Below are positions 1-7,033 of a stretch of DNA of 34,480 nt, piece by piece. A program made the position numbers and the translations under genes. The DNA lies in NCBI GenBank assembly GCA_023459335.1, contig JAEWUO010000015.1:1-34480 (forward strand). The letters are read 5' to 3'. This stretch comes from Bacillota bacterium. GTDB taxonomy: Bacteria; Bacillota; Clostridia; Christensenellales; CAG-138. Below the pieces are notes generated by a model, which was not told where the DNA came from, did not search any database, and was given only the letters and a program-made list of their open reading frames with translations. Positions within the stretch are counted from its first letter, which is position 1, and each line of letters begins with the position of its first letter.

Positions 1-224
1 CCCCTCAAACCGTGGTTCCAATCGCTGCCTAGAATTCCGAGTTTACTAACATTGCTCCTGGACCATAAAACGGGGGCAGATCAATTACAATATCTCCTAG
101 TGTTATCACTGTTTTTATTTTCGATAATTCAAATATCGAATTGAAAAACAATATCGAAGATTTTTTCTATGTAGCCTAATTTACTCCCATCTACACACCT
201 TGTTGAAACAAAGGAACGAAGTGT
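1..224. other. AT-rich non-coding left edge
   Basis: No convincing gene is seen here. The stretch is AT-rich like the two genes after it and unlike the rest of the window. It contains an inverted repeat and an extra half-site (listed separately) and an AAAGGAAC ribosome binding site just before position 225. The left neighbour is outside the window, so this may be the downstream or upstream region of something not visible. Confidence 0.5.
120..158. repeat. Operator-like inverted repeat with third half-site
   Basis: TTCGATA at 120-126 and TATCGAA at 134-140 form a perfect 7-bp inverted repeat with a 7-nt spacer. TATCGAA occurs again at 152-158, exactly 18 bp further on. Such arrays are typical of repressor sites. 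The position 70-100 bp upstream of the first gene would suit regulation of that gene, but no matching -35/-10 pair was confidently found, so the operator role is inference. Confidence 0.35.
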
Positions 225-638
225 ATGGCTGTAACTGATTATGGGAAATCAAGATGGATTATATGTGCAGTAGGGGCTTTATTTATTATTGGACGGATAG
301 TATTACGTGATTCTACCCTTATCGTTTTTATAGTAGCCACTATTAACTCAATAGCATATTTATACGTTACCTTTTCAGTTATTGAGAGATGCTATATTTC
401 ATTCAAGGACAAAATTCGTGTTTCTGATCTTCTTAATATAGTAAAAACTCGGCGATGTAAAAAGGCGTATATAATACGTGCAATAGTTTTTTTACTTAAC
501 ATCACAATTGTTATAATTTATGTTATTTTTTTCAGATCGTCTATGATAAATGATGTTATCGCAATTTTCACAGTAGTTCTTTCCATTGTAGATGATTCAA
601 TCATTCAATTAGTTACTGAGAATTACCAAACATATTAG
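225..638 (+). CDS. Small polytopic membrane protein, unknown
   Basis: This 137-aa protein is not recognised as any named family. It shows about four hydrophobic segments: roughly residues 10-27, 31-52, 85-106 and 112-130, with a basic, polar loop between the second and third (around 60-84, rich in Lys and Arg). The ATG at 225 is preceded by AAAGGAAC with suitable spacing. It lies 18 nt upstream of the next gene on the same strand, so the two are probably co-transcribed. Both are markedly AT-rich with AT-ending codons, unlike the GC-rich genes from 1300 onward, which suggests acquisition from another genome. No catalytic motif is visible, and a function cannot be assigned. Confidence 0.6.
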   Translation: MAVTDYGKSRWIICAVGALFIIGRIVLRDSTLIVFIVATINSIAYLYVTFSVIERCYISFKDKIRVSDLLNIVKTRRCKKAYIIRAIVFLLNITIVIIYVIFFRSSMINDVIAIFTVVLSIVDDSIIQLVTENYQTY

Positions 639-656
639 GAATTAAGGATTTTACTA

Positions 657-1151
657 ATGGAAAATGTTGAAAAAAACCAAGTTCTACAGACACTAATTGG
701 ATACCTTGACGAGGATAAATGGAGTTATAACGTAGATGTTGACTCTATAACAGCGTCTGTGCTTATTAATAAAGCGTATCCAACAGTAAATCTACAAATT
801 GTCGCCAAAGACACTAGTTATGATATTTTTGTCTCTTCAGGCAGGAAAGTTAATGAAGAAGATAAGGTATCTGTTATGGAGTTTTTGACAAGAGCAAATA
901 ACATTCTTGCTCGAGGACTATTTCAATTTGATATTGATAAAGGTGAGTATAGATTTAAGTCATATTATGATTGTCATGAAAATGTTTTTTCCAAGGATCA
1001 GTTTGTGGCAAGCATCGTTAAACCGGTTCTTTTCTTTTGTAGATACGATAGCTGGATCGGTAAGGTAATTTCTGGTGAATTAACAGCTTCTGAAGCTGCA
1101 TTGAAAGCGGAAGACATGTCACTAGCTATGTTGTTCAGCAAAGATAAATAA
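657..1151 (+). CDS. YbjN-like protein
   Basis: This 164-aa soluble protein has the look of the YbjN family, which has a fold like type III secretion chaperones. It starts with a helix, followed by strands ending around 'VNLQIVAKD', a helix 'VMEFLTRANNILARGLFQFD', a strand pair 'GEYRFKSYYDC', a helix beginning 'SKDQFVASIVKPVLFF' and a final helix. YbjN proteins are often found beside secretion or stress genes, but their biochemical role is not settled. AAGGA at 644-648 sets the ATG at 657. It forms a unit with the membrane protein upstream and ends before the terminator at 1196. It is AT-rich, like its partner. The family call rests on pattern recognition, not on a search. Confidence 0.5.
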   Translation: MENVEKNQVLQTLIGYLDEDKWSYNVDVDSITASVLINKAYPTVNLQIVAKDTSYDIFVSSGRKVNEEDKVSVMEFLTRANNILARGLFQFDIDKGEYRFKSYYDCHENVFSKDQFVASIVKPVLFFCRYDSWIGKVISGELTASEAALKAEDMSLAMLFSKDK

Positions 1152-1195
1152 TACATAAATTTGTTATTTGGAAAAGATTAAGAACTACATTTGGG

Positions 1196-1221
1196 GAGCC
1201 TTTAAGCAGAAGGCTCTTTTT
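1196..1221 (+). terminator. Rho-independent terminator
   Basis: GAGCCTT at 1196-1202 pairs perfectly with AAGGCTC at 1210-1216 around a 7-nt loop, followed by five T at 1217-1221. It closes the AT-rich two-gene unit and coincides closely with the change in base composition. Confidence 0.85.
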
Positions 1222-1299
1222 CCCCCCGTAACAAAGTCACATACTATCGATCCTCAATTATCGTATGCTTATTCCAAACAAGAGAGGCGACAAATCTGT

Positions 1300-1548
1300 A
1301 TGGAACAAGATGCGATAAAGCCCGAACCGAAGAAGAAAACCAACTGGAAGCGGTATCTGCCGATGATGATTTTGGCCGTGGTCGGCCTGATCGGCGGCTT
1401 TTTGTATTACCGCCTCGTCGGCTGCGTCAGCGGCACGTGCCCCATCACATCCAACCCCTACGTTTCAACCCTCTACGGCGGCGTGATCGGCACGCTGATC
1501 GGATATATCGTTACCCCGGGAAAGAAAAAGGAGGAACAGGGCAAATGA
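1300..1548 (+). CDS. Small membrane protein with Cys pair (DUF6132-like)
   Basis: This is an 82-aa protein with a Lys-rich N-terminus, one hydrophobic segment at residues 20-39, the motif GCVSGTCPITSNP with Cys42 and Cys47, a second hydrophobic segment at about 54-72 and a basic tail. The motif and size match small proteins annotated DUF6132, commonly seen beside rhodanese or thiol-handling genes. The ATG at 1300 is chosen over the upstream in-frame TTG at 1168 because that extension spans the terminator at 1196-1221 and lacks a start signal; GAGAGG lies at 1282-1287. Its stop overlaps the start of the next gene (ATGA at 1545-1548), so the two are translationally coupled. A role in delivering or accepting sulfur or thiols at the membrane is inference. 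Confidence 0.7.
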   Translation: MEQDAIKPEPKKKTNWKRYLPMMILAVVGLIGGFLYYRLVGCVSGTCPITSNPYVSTLYGGVIGTLIGYIVTPGKKKEEQGK

Positions 1549-4010
1549 AAAAAGTTGTCATCATCGGCGGCGTGGCGGGTGGAGCCAGCTGCGCGGCAAG
1601 GCTCCGCAGGCTCGACGAAACGGCCGAGATCGTATTGCTGGAGCGCGGGGAGTACATCTCCTACGCAAACTGCGGACTTCCCTATCACGTCGGCGACGTG
1701 ATCAAGACGCGGCAGGCGCTGCTTTTACAGACGCCGGAAGCGATGAAGAGCAAATTCGGCGTGGACGTCCGCGTGAAAAACGAAGTTGTCTCCATCGACC
1801 GCGAAAAGAAAACCGTGCAGGTCAAGAAGACCGACACGGGCGAAACCTATACCGAAAAATACGACACGCTGGTCATCTCCACCGGCTCGTCGCCGCTGAA
1901 ACCCCCCATTCCCGGCATCGACTCCTCGCGCGTTCAGACGCTCTGGACGATTCCGGATACGGACCGCATCCGCGCGCTCGTGCGCGAGCAGGGCGTGAAA
2001 TCGGCGGCGATCATCGGCGGCGGCTTCATCGGCCTCGAAATGGCGGAGAACCTGAAGCACGCGGGTCTGGACGTGAGCCTCATCGAGGCGCTCGACCAGG
2101 TCATGTCCCCGATCGACTTCGAGATGGCGCAGCTATTGCATGAAACGCTCGTTCAGAACGGCGTGGAACTGCACCTCGGCGACGCGGTCGAGGCGTTTCA
2201 CGACGTGATGGGCGGCGTGGACATCAAACTCAAGAGCGGAAAAGTCGTCACCGCCGAACTCGTCATCCTCTCCATCGGCGTGCGACCCAACGGCCAGCTC
2301 GCCAAGGACGCGGGGCTGAAAGTCAACGCGCGCGGCGGCGTCGTGGTCGACGGCCGCATGCTCACTTCCGACCCCTCCATCTACGCCGTCGGCGACGTGG
2401 CGGAGGTCGAGGACTATATCAGCAAAGAGGCGACGATGATCCCGCTGGCCGGCCCCGCCAACAAGCAGGGGCGCATCGCGGCGGACAACATCGCCGGCCT
2501 GGACGCAACCTACGGCGGCACGCAGGGTTCGTCCATCGCCAAGGTGTTCGACCTGACCGTCGCCAGCACCGGCGAAAACGAAAAGACGCTGCAAAAGCGC
2601 GGGCTCGTCAAGGGAAAAGACTTCGAGTCCATCATCATCACGCAGAACAACCACGCGAGCTACTATCCCGGCGCAGTGCCGATGACGCTCAAGCTGCTTT
2701 TTTCTAAAGACGGCAGGAAGATCTTCGGCGCGCAGGCCGTGGGCAGGGACGGCGTGGACAAGCGCATCGACGTTATCGCCGTAGCGACCCGCCTCGGCGC
2801 GGCGGTCACCGATCTCAAGGGGCTGGAGTTTGCCTATGCGCCGCCGTATTCCTCCGCGAAAGACCCGGTCAATATGCTCGGCTTCGTTGCGGAAAACGTG
2901 CTTAAGGGAATTGTGAAATTCTCACCGTGGAATGTCGTGGAGAACAACAAGGACGCGATCCTGCTGGACGTGCGCGAGGACGCGGAACTGCTGGCGTTTG
3001 CGCTTCCCGGCGCGAAGCACATCCCGCTCGGCCAGCTCAGAAGCCGCATCGGCGAGCTCGACAAGAGCAAGGAGGTCGTCACCTTCTGCGCCATCGGCGT
3101 GCGCTCCTATAACGCGGCGCGCATTTTAAGCCAGCACGGTTTCAACAACGTCTCGGTTTATCCCGGCGGCACCCGGTTCTATCAATCGACGCATTACGAG
3201 GAGGTTAACCCCATGCCATATACGAAGAACGAACCCGTCCACGACAGCGGCAATGCGGAAACCGCCAATATCCCCGTCGCGGCGATGCGCATCGACTGCA
3301 GCGGCATGCAGTGCCCGGGTCCGATCATGAAGGTGTTTGAAACCATGAAGGAGATGAAGGACGGCCAGGTCATGGAAGTCTCCGCCACCGATCCGGGCTT
3401 CGCGCGGGATATCGTCGCCTGGGCGCGCCGCACGGGCAATACGCTGTTAAGCAACGAACACCGCGGCAACGATTACGTCGCCCTCGTGAAAAAAGGCATG
3501 GGCGGCGAAGTGACGCAGAAGATCCCGCAGTCTCCGGCGGGCGACGGCAAGACGATCATCGTCTTCTCCGGCGATCTGGACAAGGTGCTCGCGAGCTTCA
3601 TCATCGCAAACGGCGCCGCCGCCATGGGCCGGCCTGTGACCATGTTCTTCACTTTCTGGGGCCTCAACGTGCTTCGCAAATCCAGCAAGGTCAAGGTGCA
3701 GAAGAGCTTCATCGAGGCGATGTTCGGCGGTATGATGCCGCGGGGCGTGAACAAGCTCAAGATCAGCAAGATGAATATGGCCGGCATGGGCACGGCCATG
3801 ATCAAGATGGTCATGAAGAAGAAGAACGTGGATTCTCTCGAAGTCCTGATTGCAAAAGCCATGAAGGCCGGCGTCAAGATCGTCGCCTGCACAATGAGCA
3901 TGGACATCATGGGCATCCGGGAAGAAGAGCTCATCGACGGAATCGAACTCGGCGGCGTCGGCGCCTACCTCGGAGACGCGGAAGAGAGCAACGTCAATCT
4001 CTTCATTTAA
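1545..4010 (+). CDS. CoA-disulfide reductase/rhodanese/TusA/DsrE fusion
   Basis: This 821-aa protein has four domains. Residues 1-450 are an FAD/NAD(P)-dependent pyridine nucleotide disulfide reductase of the CoA-disulfide/persulfide reductase type: FAD motif GGVAGG at 8-13, active cysteine Cys43 in 'YANCGLPY', and second nucleotide motif 'IIGGGFIGLEMAE'. Residues about 460-560 are a rhodanese domain with catalytic Cys515 (CAIGVRS). Residues about 580-655 are a TusA/SirA sulfur carrier with the CPGP motif, Cys590. Residues about 668-821 are DsrE-like with Cys782. The set implies persulfide sulfur passed between cysteines in the cytoplasm, with CoA or low-molecular thiol persulfides as substrate. 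The ATG at 1545 follows GGAGG at 1530-1534; the reading frame extends 36 codons upstream but only inside the previous gene. Similar fusions are known in anaerobic Firmicutes. Confidence 0.9.
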   Translation: MKKVVIIGGVAGGASCAARLRRLDETAEIVLLERGEYISYANCGLPYHVGDVIKTRQALLLQTPEAMKSKFGVDVRVKNEVVSIDREKKTVQVKKTDTGETYTEKYDTLVISTGSSPLKPPIPGIDSSRVQTLWTIPDTDRIRALVREQGVKSAAIIGGGFIGLEMAENLKHAGLDVSLIEALDQVMSPIDFEMAQLLHETLVQNGVELHLGDAVEAFHDVMGGVDIKLKSGKVVTAELVILSIGVRPNGQLAKDAGLKVNARGGVVVDGRMLTSDPSIYAVGDVAEVEDYISKEATMIPLAGPANKQGRIAADNIAGLDATYGGTQGSSIAKVFDLTVASTGENEKTLQKRGLVKGKDFESIIITQNNHASYYPGAVPMTLKLLFSKDGRKIFGAQAVGRDGVDKRIDVIAVATRLGAAVTDLKGLEFAYAPPYSSAKDPVNMLGFVAENVLKGIVKFSPWNVVENNKDAILLDVREDAELLAFALPGAKHIPLGQLRSRIGELDKSKEVVTFCAIGVRSYNAARILSQHGFNNVSVYPGGTRFYQSTHYEEVNPMPYTKNEPVHDSGNAETANIPVAAMRIDCSGMQCPGPIMKVFETMKEMKDGQVMEVSATDPGFARDIVAWARRTGNTLLSNEHRGNDYVALVKKGMGGEVTQKIPQSPAGDGKTIIVFSGDLDKVLASFIIANGAAAMGRPVTMFFTFWGLNVLRKSSKVKVQKSFIEAMFGGMMPRGVNKLKISKMNMAGMGTAMIKMVMKKKNVDSLEVLIAKAMKAGVKIVACTMSMDIMGIREEELIDGIELGGVGAYLGDAEESNVNLFI

Positions 4011-4021
4011 ACCATACCGGT

Positions 4022-4058
4022 AAAAAAGTACGCCGCATGAAAGCGGCGTACTTTTTTT
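4022..4058 (+). terminator. Rho-independent terminator
   Basis: A long stem has inner arms GTACGCCGC (4028-4036) and GCGGCGTAC (4043-4051) with loop ATGAAA, extended by a run of A before it and seven T at 4052-4058. It ends the sulfur-transfer operon. Confidence 0.92.
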
Positions 4059-4094
4059 ACCCCGGATTCAACCGGAATTTACGCTTTGGTGCGA

Positions 4095-4123
4095 TTGTGT
4101 TCCACAGTATGAAGAAGTATAAT
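4095..4123 (+). promoter_or_regulatory. Sigma-A promoter
   Basis: TTGTGT at 4095-4100 and TATAAT at 4118-4123 are separated by 17 bp, 33 bp before the ATG at 4156. The downstream AATAT/ATATT dyad at about 4121-4138 may lie in the transcribed leader. Confidence 0.7.
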
Positions 4124-4155
4124 ATGGTTAACAATATTTTCGGGGGGATTTGGCG

Positions 4156-4584
4156 ATGAAACGGGATTTATTGATGGAAATCGAGAACCAGCTCTCTGCG
4201 ATGGGCATTGTCGCGGCGAAAGGGGACAAGACCGATCTCAGCGTAGACGCCGAGCTGCTGGACGCGAGTTTTTCCACCGGCAAAAAGAAAATTCGGTACG
4301 AAGCGTCCATTTTGCTGGACGAGGCGGAGAACACGGTCAAGATGTATGAAAAAACCACCGAGATCAGCGTCGGCGTTTCCTTCGGTATGAGCGGGGAGTC
4401 CACGTTTCAGAGCGGCAAAACGCTTTTTCGTAAGGTAAAGAGCGTTCAGTACGGGCCGGAGGGCAAGGTATTCGAGTATAATTTCGACATCGGCGCGATC
4501 TCCAAGGCGGTGAAATCGGCCGCGCAGGCGCAAGGCTGGTCGTTCAAGACCGTCATAATGAAAAAGAACGCCCAGTTTCGATAA
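4156..4584 (+). CDS. Conserved-looking hypothetical protein, 142 aa
   Basis: This soluble, charged protein is not recognised. It reads as alternating strands and helices: a N-terminal helix (MKRDLLMEIENQL), beta-rich middle (around 'KKKIRYEASILLDEAENTVKMYEKTTEI'), a glycine-rich stretch 'SVGVSFGMSGES', then a C-terminal helix (AISKAVKSAAQAQG) and basic tail. There are no membrane segments or cysteines. The ATG at 4156 is preferred to TTG at 4150 because GGGGGG at 4142-4147 is correctly spaced. It appears monocistronic, between its own promoter (4095) and the RNA element starting near 4614. Its GC-rich codon use suggests a resident gene. Confidence 0.7.
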   Translation: MKRDLLMEIENQLSAMGIVAAKGDKTDLSVDAELLDASFSTGKKKIRYEASILLDEAENTVKMYEKTTEISVGVSFGMSGESTFQSGKTLFRKVKSVQYGPEGKVFEYNFDIGAISKAVKSAAQAQGWSFKTVIMKKNAQFR

Positions 4585-4620
4585 AAAAACGTGCGATACC
4601 ATATGAAAACGTATTGCACG
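4583..4620 (-). terminator. Hairpin with T-run on the minus strand
   Basis: CGTGCGATAC at 4590-4599 pairs with GTATTGCACG at 4611-4620 (one G-T pair). On the minus strand the stem is followed by seven T (seven A at 4583-4589 on plus). It therefore looks like a minus-strand terminator although no minus gene is upstream of it, and it overlaps the -35 of the plus promoter at 4614. On the plus strand it may simply end the 142-aa gene message poorly. Confidence 0.4.
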
Positions 4621-4642
4621 CGGACGATCCGGGTGTTACAAT
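4614..4642 (+). promoter_or_regulatory. Sigma-A promoter of candidate small RNA
   Basis: TTGCAC at 4614-4619 and TACAAT at 4637-4642 are separated by exactly 17 bp. Transcription would start near 4649 and meet a terminator-like hairpin at 4695-4726 without any plausible gene in between. Confidence 0.65.
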
Positions 4643-4648
4643 GTAACG

Positions 4649-4730
4649 GCTGAGGATTCCGCTGTCAAAGCGGGCGTAAGCGGAGCGTGAAATGAACCGC
4701 CCAAAGGCGTATACCGGGGCGGTTTTGCAT
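4649..4730 (+). ncRNA. Candidate structured RNA or leader, about 80 nt
   Basis: The transcript has competing pairings. CCGCT (4659-4663) can pair with AGCGG (4669-4673) as a tight hairpin, or TCCGCT (4658-4663) with AGCGGA (4679-4684) as a wider one. GGGCG (4672-4676) can pair with CGCCC (4698-4702). That last pairing would block the terminal hairpin AACCGCCC (4695-4702) with GGGCGGTT (4717-4724), which is followed by TTTT and a second T-run. This is the design of a termination-controlled riboswitch or attenuator, or of a small stable RNA. I do not recognise a known riboswitch class. The next gene downstream is the PH-domain protein, which has its own promoter. Confidence 0.4.
4695..4726 (+). 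terminator. Terminator-like hairpin
   Basis: An 8-bp perfect stem, AACCGCCC with GGGCGGTT, encloses a 14-nt loop and is followed by TT then GCATTTTT. The T-run is interrupted, so strength is uncertain. It would end the RNA starting near 4649. Confidence 0.55.
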
Positions 4731-4781
4731 TTTTGGAAATGGAGTAAGCTGCGGCGTTCGGTGCGGGCCGGCAAGAAACCG

Positions 4782-4811
4782 CTGTCCATGCCGGAATCGG
4801 TATGGTATAAT
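4782..4811 (+). promoter_or_regulatory. Extended -10 promoter for PH-domain gene
   Basis: TATAAT at 4806-4811 is preceded by TGG (extended -10). The -35 is weak (CTGTCC at 4782-4787, 18-bp spacer). It lies 30 bp before the ATG at 4842. Confidence 0.65.
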
Positions 4812-4841
4812 CGCACCATTAAACATGCAAAGGAGCGCATT

Positions 4842-5222
4842 ATGGCAGACGTCGTTTGGAAGGACCGCAAGCGCATCATCTTCGGCTTACCCTGGACGTT
4901 TACGCGATACTCCCTGACGCAGGAAAAGCTGATCGTCGACACGGGCTTTTTTAGCCGCAAAGAGGATGAAATCCGCCTTTACCGCATATTGGACATCACG
5001 CTGAACCGGCCGCTGCACCAACGCATCTGGGGCCTCGGTTCGATCCGACTGAACACGGCGGACAAGTCTGCGCCGGAACTGGAGATCAAGCGCATCAAAC
5101 GCGCGAAAGAGGTCAAGGAAATGCTCTCGGACATGGTCGAACGCGAACGCGACGAAAAACGCATCTCCGCGCGGGAGTTCATGGGATTTACGGATGCGGA
5201 CGAGGTGGATCACGTCAACTGA
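4842..5222 (+). CDS. Bacterial PH-domain protein (YdbS/bPH2-like)
   Basis: This 126-aa protein fits the bacterial PH-like (bPH2, formerly DUF304) domain. The core spans residues about 12-100: 'TRYSLTQEKLIVDTGFFSRKEDEIRLYRILDITL' followed by the family's signature-like 'RPLHQRIWGLGSIRLNTAD'. The C-terminal part is a charged helix. Unlike YdbS/YdbT it lacks clear membrane segments, so it is the domain alone. Members are thought to be membrane- or envelope-associated, with no defined substrate. The ATG at 4842 is chosen over the in-frame ATG at 4692 because AAAGGAG at 4829-4835 is ideally placed and the upstream extension overlaps the RNA terminator and promoter. It is monocistronic, ended by the terminator at 5239. 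Confidence 0.8.
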   Translation: MADVVWKDRKRIIFGLPWTFTRYSLTQEKLIVDTGFFSRKEDEIRLYRILDITLNRPLHQRIWGLGSIRLNTADKSAPELEIKRIKRAKEVKEMLSDMVERERDEKRISAREFMGFTDADEVDHVN

Positions 5223-5238
5223 AAGGCCGCTGATATGA

Positions 5239-5279
5239 GAAACGGGACGACGCGGAAGCGTTGCCCGTTTCTTTTTTTT
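5239..5279 (+). terminator. Rho-independent terminator
   Basis: GAAACGGG at 5239-5246 pairs with CCCGTTTC at 5264-5271, with a small inner stem in the loop, followed by eight T at 5272-5279. Confidence 0.9.
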
Positions 5280-5335
5280 GCGAACAAAATCCGCAACATC
5301 GTGTTTTAAAACAGACAAAAATCTGAATAAACGGA

Positions 5336-5467
5336 TTGAATTGCATACCAAAGCTGTTATAATTGAGAAAAATATCGGACAAAAAATCGAAAGCTGTTTT
5401 TGACAGAACGTTATGCATCCAATATTCTTGTAGTTTCTCCTGACAAACGTGATAAAGGGAGTATACT
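5336..5467 (+). promoter_or_regulatory. Three tandem promoter-like sites before M20 gene
   Basis: Site 1 is TTGAAT (5336-5341), 16 bp, then TATAAT (5358-5363) with TG two bases upstream. Site 2 is TTGACA (5400-5405), 17 bp, then TATTCT (5423-5428). Site 3 is CTGACA (5440-5445), 16 bp, then TATACT (5462-5467). The rest of the 298-bp gap after the PH gene shows nothing else clear. Confidence 0.6.
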
Positions 5468-5520
5468 GAACACAATAGAACGGCTTCCCGAGTCGGAAGC
5501 GGATATGGAAGGAAAAGGAA

Positions 5521-6960
5521 ATGATGTATTTCTGGCTGGCGCTTGCCGCGCTGGTTCTTGCATTACTGGCGGTGATCGTGATCCGCGCGCTGCGGTTTCA
5601 GCCGAAGTCAACCGCAAACGCTGCGCCAGGCGCGGCCATCGTGGACGAACAGGCGGCGATCGATCATCTCGCCGAGATGATCCGCTGTAAAACGGTGTCC
5701 TATTATGAGGACGAGCGGATCGACAAGGCGGAGTTTCAGAAATTTCGCGCGCTTTTAAAGAAGCTTTATCCGACGGTATTTTCGCGCAGCGTCTATGAAG
5801 AGATAGGACCAAGCGGCTTGCTCTTTTCGCTGAAAGGAAAGAGCGCGGAAAAACCCTCCGTATTCATGGCGCATTACGACGTGGTTCCCGTCAACGAGTC
5901 GCTATGGACCAAACCCGCGTTTGAAGGCATTGTCGAAGATGGCATTCTTTGGGGGCGCGGCACGCTGGATACGAAGTGCACGCTTTTAGGCCCGATGGAG
6001 GCGGCGGAACAGCTGCTGAAAGACGGATTCGTACCGGAGAACGACATGTATTTCGCCTTTGCGGGAGACGAGGAAGTCGCGGGCAAATCGCAGCCGGTTA
6101 TCGTGGAAACTCTGCGCGCGCGCGGTGTTGTCCCCGCCATTGTTGTGGACGAAGGCGGCGCGGTCGTGGACGGTATTTTTCCCGGTGTGAAACAGCCGTG
6201 CGCGTTGGTCGGCATCGCGGAAAAAGGGCTGATGGACGCGCAGTTCATCATCGAGGGTGCGGGCGGACACGCCTCTGCGCCGCCGCCGCACACCGCTATC
6301 GGCAGGCTTGCGCGCGTCGTGACGAGGATTGAGGGAAAACCCTTTCCGCGCGTGCTGACAAAGCCGGTCGCGGAGATGTTCGATACGCTTGGAAGGAAGT
6401 CCTCGTTTGTTTACAAGCTGATCTTCTCCAACCTCTGGTGCTTCATGCCGCTGCTGGATGCGATGTGCAAAAAATCCGGCGGGGAACTCAATGCCATGAT
6501 GCGCACCACCTGCGCGTTTACCATGGCGGAGGGCAGTAAAGCCAGCAACGTGCTTCCCCCGCGTGCGCGGATGGTCGCGAACCTTCGCGTGATCAACGGC
6601 AGTACCTGCGAGGAGACGCTTGCCGTGCTGAAAAGCCACATTGACGACGACGGCGTGCAGGCCGGTATCGTGCATGGCATGAACCCAAGCAAGGTTTCCG
6701 AGACGGAGGGTTACGGCTGGGAGAAACTGACGACGGCGATTTCCGAAACATGGCCGGATGCGCTGATTTCTCCTTATCTAATGGTCGCCTGTTCGGATTC
6801 ACGACACTACTGCGCGATTTCGGACTATGTCTACCGCTTCTCGGCAATGGCGCTTTCCAAGGAAGAACGCGGCTGTATCCACGGCAACGACGAGCGCATC
6901 CCGACAGCGAAGATCGTCAAAACGGTTCAGTTCTACCTGAGGCTGATGAGGAGCCTGTAA
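5521..6960 (+). CDS. Membrane-anchored M20 family metallopeptidase
   Basis: This 479-aa protein begins with an uncleaved-looking membrane anchor (residues 4-22) and continues with a dizinc M20/M25/M40 hydrolase resembling the PM20D1/carboxypeptidase S group. Metal and catalytic residues are visible: His118 and Asp120 in 'MAHYDVVP', bridging Asp150 in 'GRGTLDTK', catalytic Glu184 and ligand Glu185 in 'GDEEVAGK', an Asp in 'VVDEGGA', and His454 in 'IHGNDERI'. The lid/dimerisation domain lies in between ('GAGGHASAPPPHTAIG'). Substrates in this group are N-acyl or dipeptide-like amides. The anchor suggests action at the membrane, with the orientation not determined. AAGGA-type ribosome binding bases precede the ATG at 5521. 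It is monocistronic between tandem promoters and a strong terminator. Confidence 0.9.
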   Translation: MMYFWLALAALVLALLAVIVIRALRFQPKSTANAAPGAAIVDEQAAIDHLAEMIRCKTVSYYEDERIDKAEFQKFRALLKKLYPTVFSRSVYEEIGPSGLLFSLKGKSAEKPSVFMAHYDVVPVNESLWTKPAFEGIVEDGILWGRGTLDTKCTLLGPMEAAEQLLKDGFVPENDMYFAFAGDEEVAGKSQPVIVETLRARGVVPAIVVDEGGAVVDGIFPGVKQPCALVGIAEKGLMDAQFIIEGAGGHASAPPPHTAIGRLARVVTRIEGKPFPRVLTKPVAEMFDTLGRKSSFVYKLIFSNLWCFMPLLDAMCKKSGGELNAMMRTTCAFTMAEGSKASNVLPPRARMVANLRVINGSTCEETLAVLKSHIDDDGVQAGIVHGMNPSKVSETEGYGWEKLTTAISETWPDALISPYLMVACSDSRHYCAISDYVYRFSAMALSKEERGCIHGNDERIPTAKIVKTVQFYLRLMRSL

Positions 6961-6968
6961 AGTTGAAA

Positions 6969-7010
6969 ACAACATCAAACGCCGCCCGGAAAGGCGGCGT
7001 TTGATGTTGT
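6969..7010. terminator. Terminator between convergent genes
   Basis: An 18-bp perfect stem (6969-6986 with 6993-7010) has loop CGGAAA. It lies between the M20 gene on plus and the GNAT gene on minus, so it can serve both directions, although neither side has a long external T-run. Confidence 0.8.
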
Positions 7011-7033
7011 GTACTCTGTTGCAGAGAAGAGCT

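Noticed and set aside
4649..4730. Known riboswitch (fluoride, ZTP, THF, TPP) or SRP RNA
   Set aside because: The conserved core sequences of these classes, as I know them, are not present; the element is left unclassified.
4692..4841. N-terminal extension of the PH-domain protein from an ATG at 4692
   Set aside because: The extension runs through a terminator-like hairpin and the -10 element; a strong ribosome binding site fixes the start at 4842.
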